Shown here piece after piece: positions 1-11,769 of a stretch of DNA of 64,000 nt (position 1 is the stretch's first letter; every line of letters starts with the position of its first letter). The notes beneath the pieces were generated by a model, which saw only the letters and a program-made list of their open reading frames with translations, was not told where the DNA came from and searched no databases. The stretch is from assembly GCF_032854445.1 (NCBI RefSeq), contig NC_088296.1:24311604-24375603 (forward strand), in the 5' to 3' direction. The position numbers were made by a program, and so were the translations under genes. Origin of the DNA: Liolophura sinensis. Lineage: Eukaryota > Mollusca > Polyplacophora > Chitonida > Chitonidae.

Positions 1-728
1 TTAAGGATGGATATTTGGAAATCAAATCTATCTAGTTATTGACTGACCCAGTAGTGTAAGCTGTGTTGTTGCATGGACTCTGTTATAACCGATTGTTGGT
101 GCAGCCATTGTAAAACAAATTACTCTCCACGCTCATTATCCAGATGGCAACTTGCTTCTTTGTAATAAAACGGACGTCCAACGTATCAGTGTGTAGAGCT
201 TGGGTTGTTACGTGAGACTAACTGAAGGCAATTTTGGTAGCGAGTATGACTGATTTTACAGACAGCTGAATATAGGCGACTCTCTAAAAGAAATCAACTA
301 TACTGCTAGTATATCTACCTTGTGATTTGCTGTAAGCTGGTTGTCAGATTAATATCATGAGATTAAATTTGTTTCGGTAATCAAGTGGTAAACTTGTAGC
401 ACAAACAAAAAAAATCCCACTATTTTGGAGCACGCAGTTTCCTCATGCATTCTTGTCATGAATTTCGGTTAATAATTCCCCTCTCACATTTTGCGAAGGA
501 TTTGCTCAACGTCTTCATGTACTAACTTTGTTTGGGTATGTTTATACTCAAAATACATGTAGAGTAATGACAATGTGCTGGATGTGAGCAGACTAAAACA
601 CAGCAGACAAATTACTACTGTTGCCTGGAGAGATTATAACTTCCATATCGGAAGCTCTAAATATGTGTCGGTTTAAAAATCAAGAAGCTTTTTTCGTCGG
701 ATGAAATTGTTTGTGAGTTATCTCCCTT
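1..728. other. Intergenic; contains one dispersed repeat arm
   Basis: No gene is visible. About 105-300 is homologous to the arms of the foldback element at 16.57-17.36 kb: both share a stretch containing ACAGCTGAATATAGGCGACT, and the order of the matching blocks is the same. I see nothing else before the LTR of the next element. Confidence 0.6.
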
Positions 729-752
729 TGTACGACCGCGACACCTCACATG

Positions 753-1362
753 GGCACTGATCGCTATGCAGGACTGCACGCACTGCTGCTCTGTAAGAAA
801 CTTGTAAATTTTGTACAGTAAATACCAGGAGATCTACTCTTCAGGTAATTTAGATTTATTATTTTATTTTTATTTTGTGTAAAATCAATACATTATTCGC
901 ATATTTTTAATTCCGTAAATCTGCTAGTTTTTTTTATATTTCCACAGCAGCGTTCCCTCTTGTTTTATACATGGTAATGAGAACATTCTGTTTTTTAGAG
1001 CCAAGTGTTTGTCTAGAAATGTTGTATTATAAAGAAAAGATATTTTCGCTGAGTTTTTTAATTGGGAAGTTTACAGAGTGTAGTAATGCATTTATTCTTT
1101 TCTAATTCTGTGAGTTACACAACCTTGTAGTGGTCGTTTTAGTGGACGATCTTCATGGTACATTCCTTCACAAGACTTGCGAGCGAATGACAGTATTTCA
1201 TGTGTGTCTCTTATTTACTGTAATATGATGCAGAAATTTTGTTGTTTGTTTACACAGTTATCTTGGTCTGACGTACTATTATTCGTTTTAACGCTGAATA
1301 AACTGGTCTTGAAATATTCTCTCCTACTGGGCATTTTATATTAGGATTACCCGTCTCAACCA
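753..1362 (+). repeat. Left LTR of the BEL/Pao element
   Basis: Homologous to 4766-5089. Shared blocks include GCACTGATC, TGTAAGAAACTTGTA, ACGCTGAATAAAC and the end GATTA-CCG-TCA-CCA. It is about 285 bp longer than the right copy, so one or both have suffered indels. It may extend left to the TGT at 729. Confidence 0.75.
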
Positions 1363-1969
1363 AGTTTCTGAAGATTTCTGAAGTTACACCGCGTACTGGA
1401 CTGGGCGATATGGAGGCAGTATATAGGAGTTGGGCTTGGTGAGTTGCGTGGCGCAGATCAGACTAAGCGCAGAATGTGGCCGCATTCTTGATGAAGTCAA
1501 AGCTAACTTTAGTTCAGCTTGTGAGTTTCACGGAAAGTTATAGGATTTTATCAGCCCAGAACAGATACTTCCTCGACGCCAGTGGAAAACTGACCTTGCT
1601 AATGGTGTCTATGATATCGAGGAAAGGGTAAAGACTCCTTTCTATCACTTGGCGAATCTCCAGTAACAAATCAGCAGAGGGTTTGAAGACAAAATGTGTT
1701 TGCCGAACCAGTTCACAGAGTTTGCCATCCCATTCTAACATTCCATCACCCAGCTCAGTGCAACGAGACAATGACAGTGGGCTCGTCAAACTCTGCCCAT
1801 GACACCAATTCCCAGACTGGAGAGAATGGGAGATGTAATCCATTAGCCACGCCCGACGTGTCTAGTGTGCATGTACCAGGGGTTCTCAGGCAAACAGAAC
1901 AATCCCCATATGTTTCGTAACCTGTGACTCTGAGGCCACAGAGCTTTGACTCTTGGATTGACACGCTAG
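1363..1969 (+). other. Leader and 5' gag region of the BEL/Pao element
   Basis: Lies between the left LTR and the first recognisable gag-like segment. It should contain the primer-binding site and the start of gag, but I could not identify a tRNA match, and the short frames here are not recognisable. Confidence 0.4.
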
Positions 1970-2683
1970 TTGAGTGTCAAGAAACTGTACTGCCACAGCC
2001 AGTCTGTTAGTGAAGCTTTGTACAAACTAGAAGCTAGTAAACATATTCCTACCATAGAACTTGATATATTTGGTGGTAATCCTTTGAAAGGTTTAGATTT
2101 TATCAAAAGACTCAAAGCTCATGTTCACAATAAGGCACATTTAACTGATGGTATGAGAATGTTGCAGTTCCGCATACTTCTTCATAGGTGATGCTGAGCG
2201 CGCTACTTCTGACATACGCGCTTGCGGCATCATGTATACGCCAGCTTTGAAATGTCTCAAACAATCAGTATGATCACCAAAGTAGTATTGTGCTTGCTTG
2301 CTTAAGGGAACTCACCGATGTGGCAAAGATAGGTGTAGGGGATCGTCAGCCATTGCGCGATATGTCCCTTGATATGATAAACTGTATTTCAATTTTCAGT
2401 ACACTTGAATATCAGGTTGGCATTAATTCCAGTGAAAACCTTCGCCAGGTAGTGAGACGTCTACCAGACTGGCTAATAGGTAAGTGGAAGCGTCTTGTCG
2501 CAGACATCCGATGGGCAAATCGCGACATTAATTCACGAAAGTGATGTTGTCAGGAAGCAGGTAAGAGCTGAGTTTGATCCAGATTTCGGGGATATTCAGA
2601 CAGGTGGAAGTAAAGCTGAACACAATGGGCAGAAGGATAAAAACAAAGGGGTGTACACTCAAATCAAACGCGTCCAAATGTAA
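1970..2683 (+). pseudogene. Gag-like (DUF1759-type) remnant of BEL/Pao
   Basis: Two broken frames. 1970-2191 contains IELDIFGGNPLKGLDFIKRL, which fits the 'F-G-P-F-F' core of the DUF1759 gag-like domain. 2290-2683 contains RRLPDWLIGKWKRLVADIR, which fits the segment ending that domain. Frames are interrupted between 2191 and 2290 and again near 2540. Non-functional. Confidence 0.7.
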
Positions 2684-2872
2684 TCAAGTGTTGTGTTTGT
2701 GAAGAAAATCATAGAATTTTTGACTTTCCTACTTTCAAGGACCCAAACGTAGACTAATGCGTGAAGGAACACCAAGTGTTTTTCGTGTCTGGATCGGGAG
2801 TATACTTTTTCGGATTGTCGATCGAAGAAGAAATACACGAAGGAAGGGCGTACTCGCTTCCATTGCATTCTC

Positions 2873-3389
2873 TTGAACGCCTATCCTCCGTTAGCTAGCG
2901 GCATCGCACCTGCCCTTGGTCGTGACGGAATCATGCCGGTTGTTCGTGTTCTTTTCCGTTCAGCTAATGATAGAACACGCAATGGAATTGTTCTCATCGA
3001 TAGTGGCCCAGGAACAACCGTCTTTCGACGCGAGTTTGCCAAAGCTTTAGGTCTTCAAGGTAAAAGGGAGCGTCTCGACATTTCGGTGGTAGGTGGTGAA
3101 AACGATAGCTCAGCCACAAAGTCGTAGGGTGAAATGTGTCATCTCTTCTTTGACAGGAGGGGAAGACTATCTCATTGAGGCTCATGAAATTGAAAAGAAA
3201 GAACTTGGCTCTAGTCTCACATTTGCAGATGTGGATTTTCCACATAAAACCGGACCAGTGGATTTAATCCTTGTGGTTCAGTACTCACACCTAATTGTAG
3301 ATGAGGAAACCAGGCAAGGGCTTCCGTATAAACCTGTGGCTAAGCGAACCGCATTAGGTTGGTTTGTAATAGGATCGGATATAAACTAA
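2873..3389 (+). pseudogene. BEL/Pao aspartic protease (DUF1758-type) remnant
   Basis: The first frame (2873-3127) carries the retropepsin-like active-site segment VLIDSGPGTTVFRR. The second frame (about 3093-3389) carries the characteristic domain end, with GLPYKPVAKRTALGWFVIG. In intact elements these belong to one polypeptide, so a frameshift lies near 3110-3130. A polyprotein-processing role is inferred from the family; this copy cannot make it intact. Confidence 0.8.
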
Positions 3390-4500
3390 GAGAGCTTCAT
3401 CAGTGTGCTCGATCGGTTTCGTTCAAAATATCGATATGGACAAGTTCATTGCGAAGGAGACGTTGGGAGTCCAGGGAGTAGACTGTCACTGCAGCAAAGA
3501 GGCAACTTCTACTGACGACAGACGAGCTCTGAAATTATTTCGACAATCGTGTCAGCGGATTGGAGATCGCTATATGAATGCACTACCATCCTGCATCACT
3601 TCCAAACAACTATCTTTGGGAGGAAAAAAGGTTGGTGTCACTTGAGAGAAACTTGTCAAAGGATCCGAGGAAAGCTGAACTGTATGAAGAAGCAATAGGT
3701 AAATATCTTAATAGTTGTTGGGCTACCCAGTTCTCAAAGAGGAAGTAGCCAGTAAGCCGGCAAACTATCTTTTGCATCACGGAGTCTACAGATCTCACAA
3801 TGACAGTACACCTTTGAGGCCGATCTTCAATCCAGCATGTGAGTACAAGGGAGTGTCATTAAATCTCTATGCTGTACAAAGAACCTTGCGTGATAGGTAA
3901 TCTAAGTGGAGTACTAATCCGCTTCCCTGAGGAAGGGGTAGCGTTTATGGAAGACATCTCCAAGACGTACCTGCAAATCTGTCTCCCAGAGTCAGATACA
4001 TATGTTTACAGGTTTTTTGGAGAAACCTTAATTCATCAGACTTTTTACAGACTGTTAAGAGTCACATTTGGCGACAAACTTTCGCCAGACATGGCAAGCT
4101 ATGTCAAACTGCGCATCACAGAAGAGACCCGTTCTGGATTCCCAGAGGCAGCGGCAGTGCCTGAAGGGGACCGTTATGTTGACACACTTATCCATTCCTG
4201 TGGTACACAAGAAGAGGCCCAGTCTAAGATAAAGCAACCGGATGAAGTTCTGAGCAGTGGGATTTTTCATGTGAAGGAGTGGTTGTGCTCCGCAGAGGAA
4301 AGGCACGAGAGTGTTGGTGAGGGAAACTTGGGCTCCACATTTAAATGATGTTCCTTGCAATAAGAAAGCTGATACTAAGACGTTAGGAATTGTCTGGAAC
4401 GTTAAGAGACACATTATCCTTTATGAAGTACGAAAGATAGAGCCAGTTACGCTTTGTAAGCGCACCATTTTGCCAGAACATCTGCAATTTACAACAAATT
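3390..4500 (+). pseudogene. BEL/Pao reverse transcriptase remnant
   Basis: Fragments in several frames. About 3700-3900 holds NYLLHHGVYRSHNDSTPLRP, then the segment expected around PIFNPACEYKGVSLN. 3869-4348 holds GVLIRFPEEGVAFMEDISK (the position of the first catalytic Asp) and later DRYVDT, where the usual YVDD has lost its second Asp. 4380-4500 holds LGIVWNVKRH, typical of the segment after the palm. Frameshifts and the YVDT change mark it as dead. Confidence 0.8.
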
Positions 4501-4509
4501 AGGCCTAGC

Positions 4510-4763
4510 CAGAATTGACAATTGGCGTAATTGACCGACAAAATTAAATCTAGCTAACGATCTTAGCAGAGGTATATCGGTTGCTGAGATCAATGGTAGA
4601 TGGTAGATTTTCTTCGCCAACGAGAAGCCAGCCAATGTGATAAAAACCCCAAGTGATAACACTGAAAAGAGACGGCCAAAGCCAGTATATGTTGCAGTAC
4701 GTATGGACCCAATCATCGACTCATGTAGGTACTCCAGCTGGCAACGACTAGTCCGGGTAACTG
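4510..4763 (+). pseudogene. Post-RNase H linker of BEL/Pao
   Basis: The reading frame across 4555-4755 contains ANDLSRGISVAEI, KTPSDNTEKRRPKPVYVAV and SSWQRL. This matches the order of the conserved 'NPADLxSRG ... W ... SW-RL' linker between RNase H and integrase of BEL/Pao proteins. The integrase that should follow is missing and the right LTR begins instead. Confidence 0.6.
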
Positions 4764-4765
4764 CG

Positions 4766-5089
4766 CACTGATCAGTGTTGCAGACGGCTGGCACTGCTGC
4801 AGTGTAAGAAACTTGTACATTTTGTGGAGTAAATTACGCTGTTTATTTACGTATACATTCAAACTGACTATTATTTGATTTAACTACATATTATGTAGTA
4901 CACGCGCGTGCGATGTGCATTTCATTTAATTCCGTATCACTGTTTTGATATACTGTATTTCTGCATTTTTACGGAACTGATAAGCAGCTGCCGAACTGTC
5001 TGTCACGTCGTGCACGCTGAATAAACAGCTCCGGAAATATTCTCGCCTGTTGCGCATTTTGTATCAGTCAGGATTATCCGTTTCAGCCA
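4766..5089 (+). repeat. Right LTR of the BEL/Pao element (shortened)
   Basis: Direct repeat of 753-1362 in the same orientation. It starts at GCACTGATC and ends at GATTATCCGTTTCAGCCA. It is about 325 bp against about 610 bp in the left copy, and diverged, so the insertion is old. Confidence 0.75.
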
Positions 5090-6329
5090 AATTACTTTCT
5101 AGGCTTTCCTTAAAATTCTTATCGTAGCCTATGCCATACATTAGGTTCATGTCCGTAAATCACAATGACAAATGGTATAGGCCCCTATGTTAGATGGCTT
5201 GTTGAATTGTTCTTTAAATGGAGCTCATAATATGGAGCACAGAATGCGTTTGCAAAGAACATCTAATGTTAGAAAATAAGAGCACAAAGTTATGAGAGCA
5301 AAGTGCATTGAACAAAAGTAAAAACGAAGGTGAAAGAAGTCGTAAATGATCACACATGAGATCTGAAGTGACTGTCCCTGGCCCATTCAATGTATGCATA
5401 CAGGCCAAGCAACTAACACTGGACCAGTGTCTGAACAAATGTAGAATGTACCTACCTGTAATTAACGGATTGTACGTCTGCCCTGCTGTGTGTCGTAACA
5501 CAACTGTAGCTGGGTTAGAAAGGTGCTCATGTAATATATCCACATATAGCACAACGGATGTGTACACGATACGTCAGCCCAAGGGTCACTAGATAGGAAT
5601 TCACATACAAAGGCAGTACCACTCAAACATTGTCCACGGGCCTTTGCATTGAAAAGCCAGGACATTTCGATTAACAGAGCAGAACAAAGAATAACGCGTT
5701 CCTGCACCACGTTCAAGTAGATGTATATAGATGTATTCGAGTAAATTTCTTGTTGAAGAATCAAATACAGAACTTGCTAGCACTATAGTCAAGATAACTT
5801 TTTCCCAGTGAGCTTGCCAATGGAGGGGCGAATAATGTATAACATTCTATGTGATGCACCCCGATGAAGAAAATGATAATATTCGATTATTCTAGCTATT
5901 TTAGAGTAAAACAGCGAAAATTATATTAAAGTAAAATCGATTTAAAGAGCAGAACAAAGAATAACGCGAGCTTGCACCACGCCCCTTTAATAACAAGTTT
6001 ACTGGAATATATACTTCTACTTGTATATATTCCAGTAAACTTGTTATTAAAGGGGCAAATAAAGAACGTGCTAGCCTTACATTCAAGTAAATGTTTGTAT
6101 TCCAGTAAATTTTATACTGTAGGCTCTAACAGCGAATAACCTACATGTATATGTACATTGCACAACATTATTGTTTACCTAGAATTTTAAGATAAAATGA
6201 AGTGATGCTAATAACAATTTATTAAACGTCAAAAAGCTATGATGGGTATACATTTAAGATGTTATCTTATAATGGTTCTATAGCTTTTAACATTTCCCTT
6301 CCTACGTCCATTTATACACATTTGAAGAT
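5090..6329. other. Non-coding, with a duplicated segment
   Basis: No gene seen. 5678-5790 and 5943-6100 are diverged copies of one sequence (shared AGCAGAACAAAGAATAACGCG and, later, GAAC-TGCTAGC). The second copy contains the perfect palindrome annotated separately. Confidence 0.55.
5981..6056. repeat. Perfect inverted repeat, 33-bp arms, 10-bp loop
   Basis: Arms 5981-6013 and 6024-6056 are exact reverse complements and start with GCCCCTTTAATAACAAG. The loop is CTTCTACTTG. Exact arms in otherwise decayed DNA suggest a recent origin, for example a fold-back duplication. Confidence 0.95.
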
Positions 6330-6640
6330 GAGGGCGAAAACTGGGCCTCACCGGCCAGCTGCCAGTACAGCCTGTGTGAAGACGGTGGAGTGTTCCCCAA
6401 AAGCTCAGCTCTATAGTCTGTACAAGTCCTGTTTGACGTTTTATAGTTGACTTATTCAACCGTAGCCTACTTATTTCCTTCTATATGTATATAATTTAGA
6501 CTCTTTTTTTAAAAAGGGAGGCTTCTATAATTCTTCCAAGAATGTGTATTGCGAAATACCCCATGTTTTGATATCACTATAGCAAAACGAAACCACAACA
6601 AACGTTTGTGTGATCAGGTACATGTCAGGTCAGTGTTTCC
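6330..6640 (+). repeat. Dispersed module X, copy 1
   Basis: Homologous to 10335-10640 and more weakly to 19690-19945. Shared blocks include CTCAC-GGCCAGC, GTGTGAAGACGG, ATATGTATATAATTTAGACT and a CGAAACCA block. Non-coding. Confidence 0.75.
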
Positions 6641-7679
6641 CTGAAACTAGCACCATTCAAGATTCAAGTACTAAAATGACATACTGGTCACACTGCGCCT
6701 GAGTGGAAATATGAGAGCTTTTGGTTGGTTGTTTTGTGTTAAAGCAGGACAAATAGGTATATGTATTCACCACATCTCTATCCGTGCTTCCGTATGTGTG
6801 AAATCGAGGGCTATTTGAACAGATAAAACGGGATTATACTGAAAACAGTACAGCATATATGTTAATAAGTGCATCAGTTTACGAGATATCGCGCAGTATT
6901 TACTACATTCTAACATATAAATCCAAAGTATTATGATCAGTTTATATTTTAACGACCTCAAAAGTCCTCTTCTGAGAATATATCCAGTGATCAGCACACA
7001 GATGTCCTGAAAACTCTTTGACTGCTTTTTGAACTTAACTAGTCTGTGACAAGATGTCCTTTTCCGGCTTCCATACATTTGACATTGGTTCCAAGTACAC
7101 GTATGTGAATGGAATAACATACTTGTGTACATAAACCAGAGGGCTGTAAAACCACTTTGTTGTCAAGAGTATGTATCGTTAATGTTACAAAAATGTTACA
7201 TATTAATACATGAGCGATAATAATGTTTTTTTTCTTCGTGCTTCCTGTGTTCATTTGCTCCAGTGTCGTATCATTCGTTAGGTCCTTTATCGAGCATCAC
7301 GGAATAACACCTAAACGGATTTACAGACGCTGTCGTCTACAAATCTCCATCAGTGCTGCGAGAATTCGCAATTGTGACGACCAAAGCATCAGTTGTCATG
7401 CTACACTCACATAAGTCTACGATAACTTTGTGGAAACGCCATATTTAGTGAATGATTCTCGGGACGGTGAACATAAGATACATTTTGTTTAATTGACGCA
7501 GAATAAAATCCATCAAACAAGTAGCTTTGCTTATCAACATTTTGTTTTTGTTACTCATTTTTAACATCATCATGTTAGCTTTAAGTAGGTTCCGGCACTG
7601 ATTAATGTTGCAAGCATTTACAGACTCTTCTGGATACATTCTCCATGTGGAAAACTAAATACAAATTCAGAAACAATAT
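6641..7679. other. Non-coding stretch
   Basis: No exon is recognisable on either strand. 7050-7110 resembles 11455-11510 (shared GATGTCCTTTTC, then CCAAGTACACGT), which extends the three-way duplication of this region. Confidence 0.5.
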
Positions 7680-8200
7680 TTTTTAGAAAGTATCTAATCT
7701 TGCATTAAAGCGGAGGAAAATGAAGACCAGATTTTTTTACCAAGAAGTTCCATTTTCAAGTTCAAATTTGAAGAAATGGAATCAAGTACATTAGAATAAA
7801 TGTAAATGTAGGTATTAAATGTTAGGATCGATTGTAAACTTATTGGTTGGGAAGAGGCCAACACGAAAATCTCGCTTTTTACACTGTTTTGGAAAATCTG
7901 GTAGGTGTTCTGAACGTGAAAGGGTAGAACTGGGTACATATATAAATGGTTACACGATCAGCAGAATAGTCTGTGTTTCTGGAGAAGTTTTACATTCCTG
8001 ATTTGCCAGTGACACAAATTAACCAGCGAAAGTTATATCTTCACAAATGTGTGTTTACGTTAAGGAATCCCTATTTACAGACACATTTAATATTCCTACA
8101 GTTGCTCACTGATTGCTCTTAATCGAAAACATACATGCACGTTTGCCAGATAAACATTGCATAGTAAATTGCATCATCATAAAATTTTTCTGGATGGTAG
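7680..8200 (+). repeat. Dispersed module Y, copy 1
   Basis: Homologous to 20840-21345. Shared landmarks in the same order: AAGTACATTAGAATAAA, GGATCG-TGTAAAC, TTGCACTGTTTTGGAAAATC-like text, TGACACAAA and TTGCCAGA-AAACA. Non-coding. Confidence 0.75.
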
Positions 8201-8227
8201 ATATAGAAAATAATCAAGGACGTACAG

Positions 8228-8745
8228 CATTGGGAGTAAAACCAGAGCAGTGACGACAGTGTGATAGACGAACAGCATAGAGAGAAAACACAGATCATCG
8301 GCGACAGTGCGATAGACGTACAGCATAGAGAGAAAGCACAGAGCAGCGACGACCGTGTGATAGGCGTACAGCATAGAGAGAAAACACAGAACAGCGGCGA
8401 CAGTGTGATAGATGTACAGCATAGAGAGAAAACACAGAGCAGCGACGACCGTGTGATAGGCGTACAGCATAGAGAGTAAAACCAGAGCAGCGACGACAGT
8501 GTGATAGACGTAGAGCATAGAAACAAAACACAGAGCAGTGACGACAGTGTGATAGACGTACAGCATTGAGAGAAACACAAAACAGAGGCGATAGTGTGAT
8601 AGACGTACACCATAGAAAGTAAAATCAGAGCAACTACGACAGTGTGATAGACGTACAGCATAGAAAGTAAAACCAGAGCAGCAATGACAGTGTGATAGAC
8701 GTACAGCATAGAAAGTAAAACCAGAGCAGAGATGACAGTGTGAGA
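8228..8745. repeat. Minisatellite, 48-bp unit, about 11 copies
   Basis: The unit contains GTGTGATAGACGTACAGCAT followed by AGAGAGAAAACACAGAGCAG. 48 is a multiple of three, so long frames appear on both strands; I take these as by-products. Confidence 0.9.
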
Positions 8746-9894
8746 TCTGGCAAATGTTCACACGTTCACCTTCCCACCATTCCAACACACACACAAACTC
8801 TCCCCCACCCAACTCTCCCCAAACAATCCCAGACAACTTCTGTGTGTGCTTCAGACTAAAAGAAGCCTGATCGGCGAGTGATCACATACACAAAGACGTT
8901 TCAGTTTCGCCCGCAGAAGTCACCTTGTTCAGTCCGTAGTAAAAAGAGCAAATAATTTTTTCGCAAATTGCGTAGGTCCTACCTATCTCACATCAAACAC
9001 CTTTGTATTCCATGAATCTGTTAATAGTTCACCGTGCATTACGTATCCTGGTGCTTGGCATAGATCCAAACATGTCACATAATACGCATGTGCGACTTCC
9101 TACTAACGTGAGAGTTTACACCAGGTCACAAAAACAAATTCTTGGAGACTAAAACTAGAGCAGTTACGACGGTGTAATACTTCACAGTTAACCGGTTAAG
9201 TCCGGCCTCTTGTCAATTTACCTCAGTTAAGGTTCTATTTTACCTGTTCATTAAATGCTTAAAAAGTAGCAACTTATACATTCTTAGCACTGTTGTTAAA
9301 ACAAACTGAGGCAAAGACCTAACATTACAAAAGGGACGGTACCTTGGGGGCTGTTTGGATATGTCTTCAAGACATCGGAGTACGTGGTGTATGGGGATCT
9401 ATATCCTGTCTGAACATGTGGCAAGGCATTTAGATTTAACAGATTAAAGCACACGTGTTATTATTGTCATTGGAATTTGTAATTACTTTGCAGTGTTCAT
9501 TGAAAATGTCTTTTCGAGCGAGTGAGTGAGTGAGTGAGTGAGCTCTTAGGGATTAAGGTCGTGCTCAACAATTTTTCAGTCATATGACGACGAAGAAATC
9601 CTTACTGCCTTTTGCTCAGAAAATATGTATTTATTACTTATCACTATATGAGTTCTCCACCCTTGTTATATATCTCTGCTTTTCTTTTTCCTTATTAGCT
9701 ACTTTTTGTTGTTGAATTTTTTAGGGGCGGGGGGGAAGCTTGAGGATTTTAACAGCTAGATTGAGTTCTGTTTGCCAATTGTCCTTTAATCAGTTGTTGC
9801 CTACTTCCTTAGGAAATAGAAATAAAAAAAATCCCACGTACACATGTTGTTTGTCACCAGTAGTACATCTGAAATCCATCTAAGATTGTGTGAT
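8746..9894. other. Non-coding stretch with a SINE-B fragment
   Basis: No gene seen. About 9515-9595 is the 3' part of SINE family B in the plus-reading orientation: a (GAGT)n tract, then CAACAATTTTTCAGTCATAT and GACGACGAAG. Confidence 0.55.
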
Positions 9895-10250
9895 TTCACG
9901 CCTAGAGTCTATAATGGTTGACAGTTGGAATAAGAGTGTGTGTTTTGGCGCCTAGAGTCTATAATGGTTGACAGGTGGAATAAGAGTGTGTGTTTTGGCG
10001 CCTAGAGTCTATAATGGTTGACAGGTGGAATAAGAGTGTGTGTTTTCACGCCTAGAGTCTATAATGGTTGACAGTTGGAATAAGAGTGTGTGTTTTGGCG
10101 CCTAGAGTCTATAATGGTTGACAGGTGGAATAAGAGTGTGTGTTTTGGCGCCTAGAGTCTATAATGGTTGACAGGTGGAACAAGAGTGTGTGTTTTGACG
10201 CCTAGAGCCTATAATGGTTGACAGGTGGAATAAGAGTGTGTTTTCGCGCA
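9895..10250. repeat. Minisatellite, 50-bp unit, 7 copies
   Basis: Units start at 9901, 9951, 10001, 10051, 10101, 10151 and 10201. The unit contains CCTAGAGTCTATAATGGTTG then GGTGGAATAAGAG. Copies are nearly identical. Confidence 0.95.
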
Positions 10251-10334
10251 TGGTATCCATAACTTTTTTCCAGTGAACTTGTCATTGGAGAGTGGAATAA
10301 TAAATAACTATTTCCAGCTATAGTCTTGTTATTT

Positions 10335-10640
10335 CCTAGTAGAGGACTGGCCTCACTGGCCAGCGGCCAGTATAGTCTGTGTGAAGACGGCGGAGTGTTC
10401 ACCAAAAGCCCAGCTCTAAAGTCCGTACTAGTTCTGATTAACGTTTTATAGATGACCTATTCAACTGTGGCCTACTTACTGACATCTATATGTATATAAT
10501 TTAGACTCTTTAACAAATGAGATTTCTATTTCTACCAAGAATGCATATAGCAAAATACCCTCGAACGTTGATATATCTATAGTGAAACGAAACCAAATCA
10601 AACAGTTGTGTCATATGGTACATATCCAGTCAGTGTTTTA
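10335..10640 (+). repeat. Dispersed module X, copy 2
   Basis: Same module as 6330-6640 with many substitutions and small indels. Shared landmarks are GTGTGAAGACGG, ATATGTATATAATTTAGACT and GTGAAACGAAACCA. Confidence 0.75.
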
Positions 10641-11769
10641 TAGAAACATCTTGGGGACCACTGACAGCACATGTCCTCACATGTTTGGCTTTTATGAATG
10701 ACATTAGTTCATTCATTTTTAACATTAAATCCATCAAGGGTTATTATTTTAAAATGACCGGGTTTCAAATATACTGAAATTTTACAGCTATGAGACCTAC
10801 ATTAGAAGCCGTCTCTATTTGTACGAATGTAGTACACTGCTCTACAGGACATACCAAAGAATTTCTGAACAACTGAGGTAATCCTGTGTAGAGGCTACCA
10901 TTGAAGCAAAGTGGGTCTTACCTGACAGAGTATTTCAGATTCACAAAACATTAGCCTTGGATCTGTATCATAATGTTAAAGATTTACTGAGAGTCAGCCT
11001 GTGTGTTCAATATTAAGGTAGTGGAAGTAAAACGTAATATCACACCAGGAGCTCATTTTGTGATATAAGAGCCAAATTAAATACAAACTGGGATATCAAA
11101 GGACAAAAATCCACAGAGTTGACCTACCCTCAAGAAGGTTTATATATAATTCACGTTTCACGGAGTGGAAGCAGTTTTATTGTAAATATAGAAAGAAAAC
11201 CGAATAAGAAAGATATTTTAAAATTTGATATTCCTTGACTATTGGTTGTAACGTACACCTGCCAAATACCGTCCATTTCTTGCTGTCTACTTGTCAAAAC
11301 CGTTAGGTCTGGGGATAAAGGATTATGCATTCTTCAGAATAGTCTGCCGTCACGTGAAACGTGGAACATAGAACAACGAGTAAAAATTCCAACATGGTGA
11401 TATTTAAATGCTATTTGCAACTTTGTCGTTGGGTCGAGCCCCGCAAAACCCGGGACGAGATGTCCTTTTCGGTTCCATACATGTCACAATGGATCCAAGT
11501 ACACGTTTCAGTACATATATAAGGTTACACTCCGCATACGTAAAGGTTTCTTTGTTCAGCTTTTTCTGCCAGATAAACGCTCAATAGTATCGTTGCTATT
11601 ACCAGGAGCAACAAAGCGTAGCGAGCTGACACAAAAATGGTAAACATCTTACCTATGGTTGCCGTCAAGTAGTACTTGGGAAGACTTCAGGTGTATGACA
11701 CGTGACTCTCATAATATTATTTTGCGCTGTTTGTTGTTTGTTAAGTGTATTAGCGCACATATATATTAC
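10641..11769. other. Non-coding stretch
   Basis: No gene seen on either strand. 11455-11600 is related to 7050-7110 and to 22170-22270 (shared TTCTTTGTTCAG and CTG-CAGAT-AACGC), so it belongs to the same dispersed family as modules X and Y. Confidence 0.5.

Larger units (their letters stand above)
729..5089 (+). mobile_element. Degenerate BEL/Pao LTR retrotransposon, internally deleted
   Basis: Two diverged direct repeats flank internal sequence that encodes, in order, a gag-like DUF1759-type segment, a DUF1758-type aspartic protease, a reverse transcriptase and the linker that follows RNase H in BEL/Pao polyproteins. The coding sequence moves between frames several times and holds stops. 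Only about 3.4 kb lies between the LTRs, and no integrase is seen: the linker runs straight into the right LTR. BEL/Pao internal regions are normally 5 kb or more, so this is a dead, deleted copy. The exact left edge is uncertain, because homology to the right LTR is clear only from about 753. Confidence 0.85.

Noticed and set aside
8119-8836. 196- and 219-codon minus frames
   Set aside because: They follow the 48-bp minisatellite and end with it; no family resemblance.
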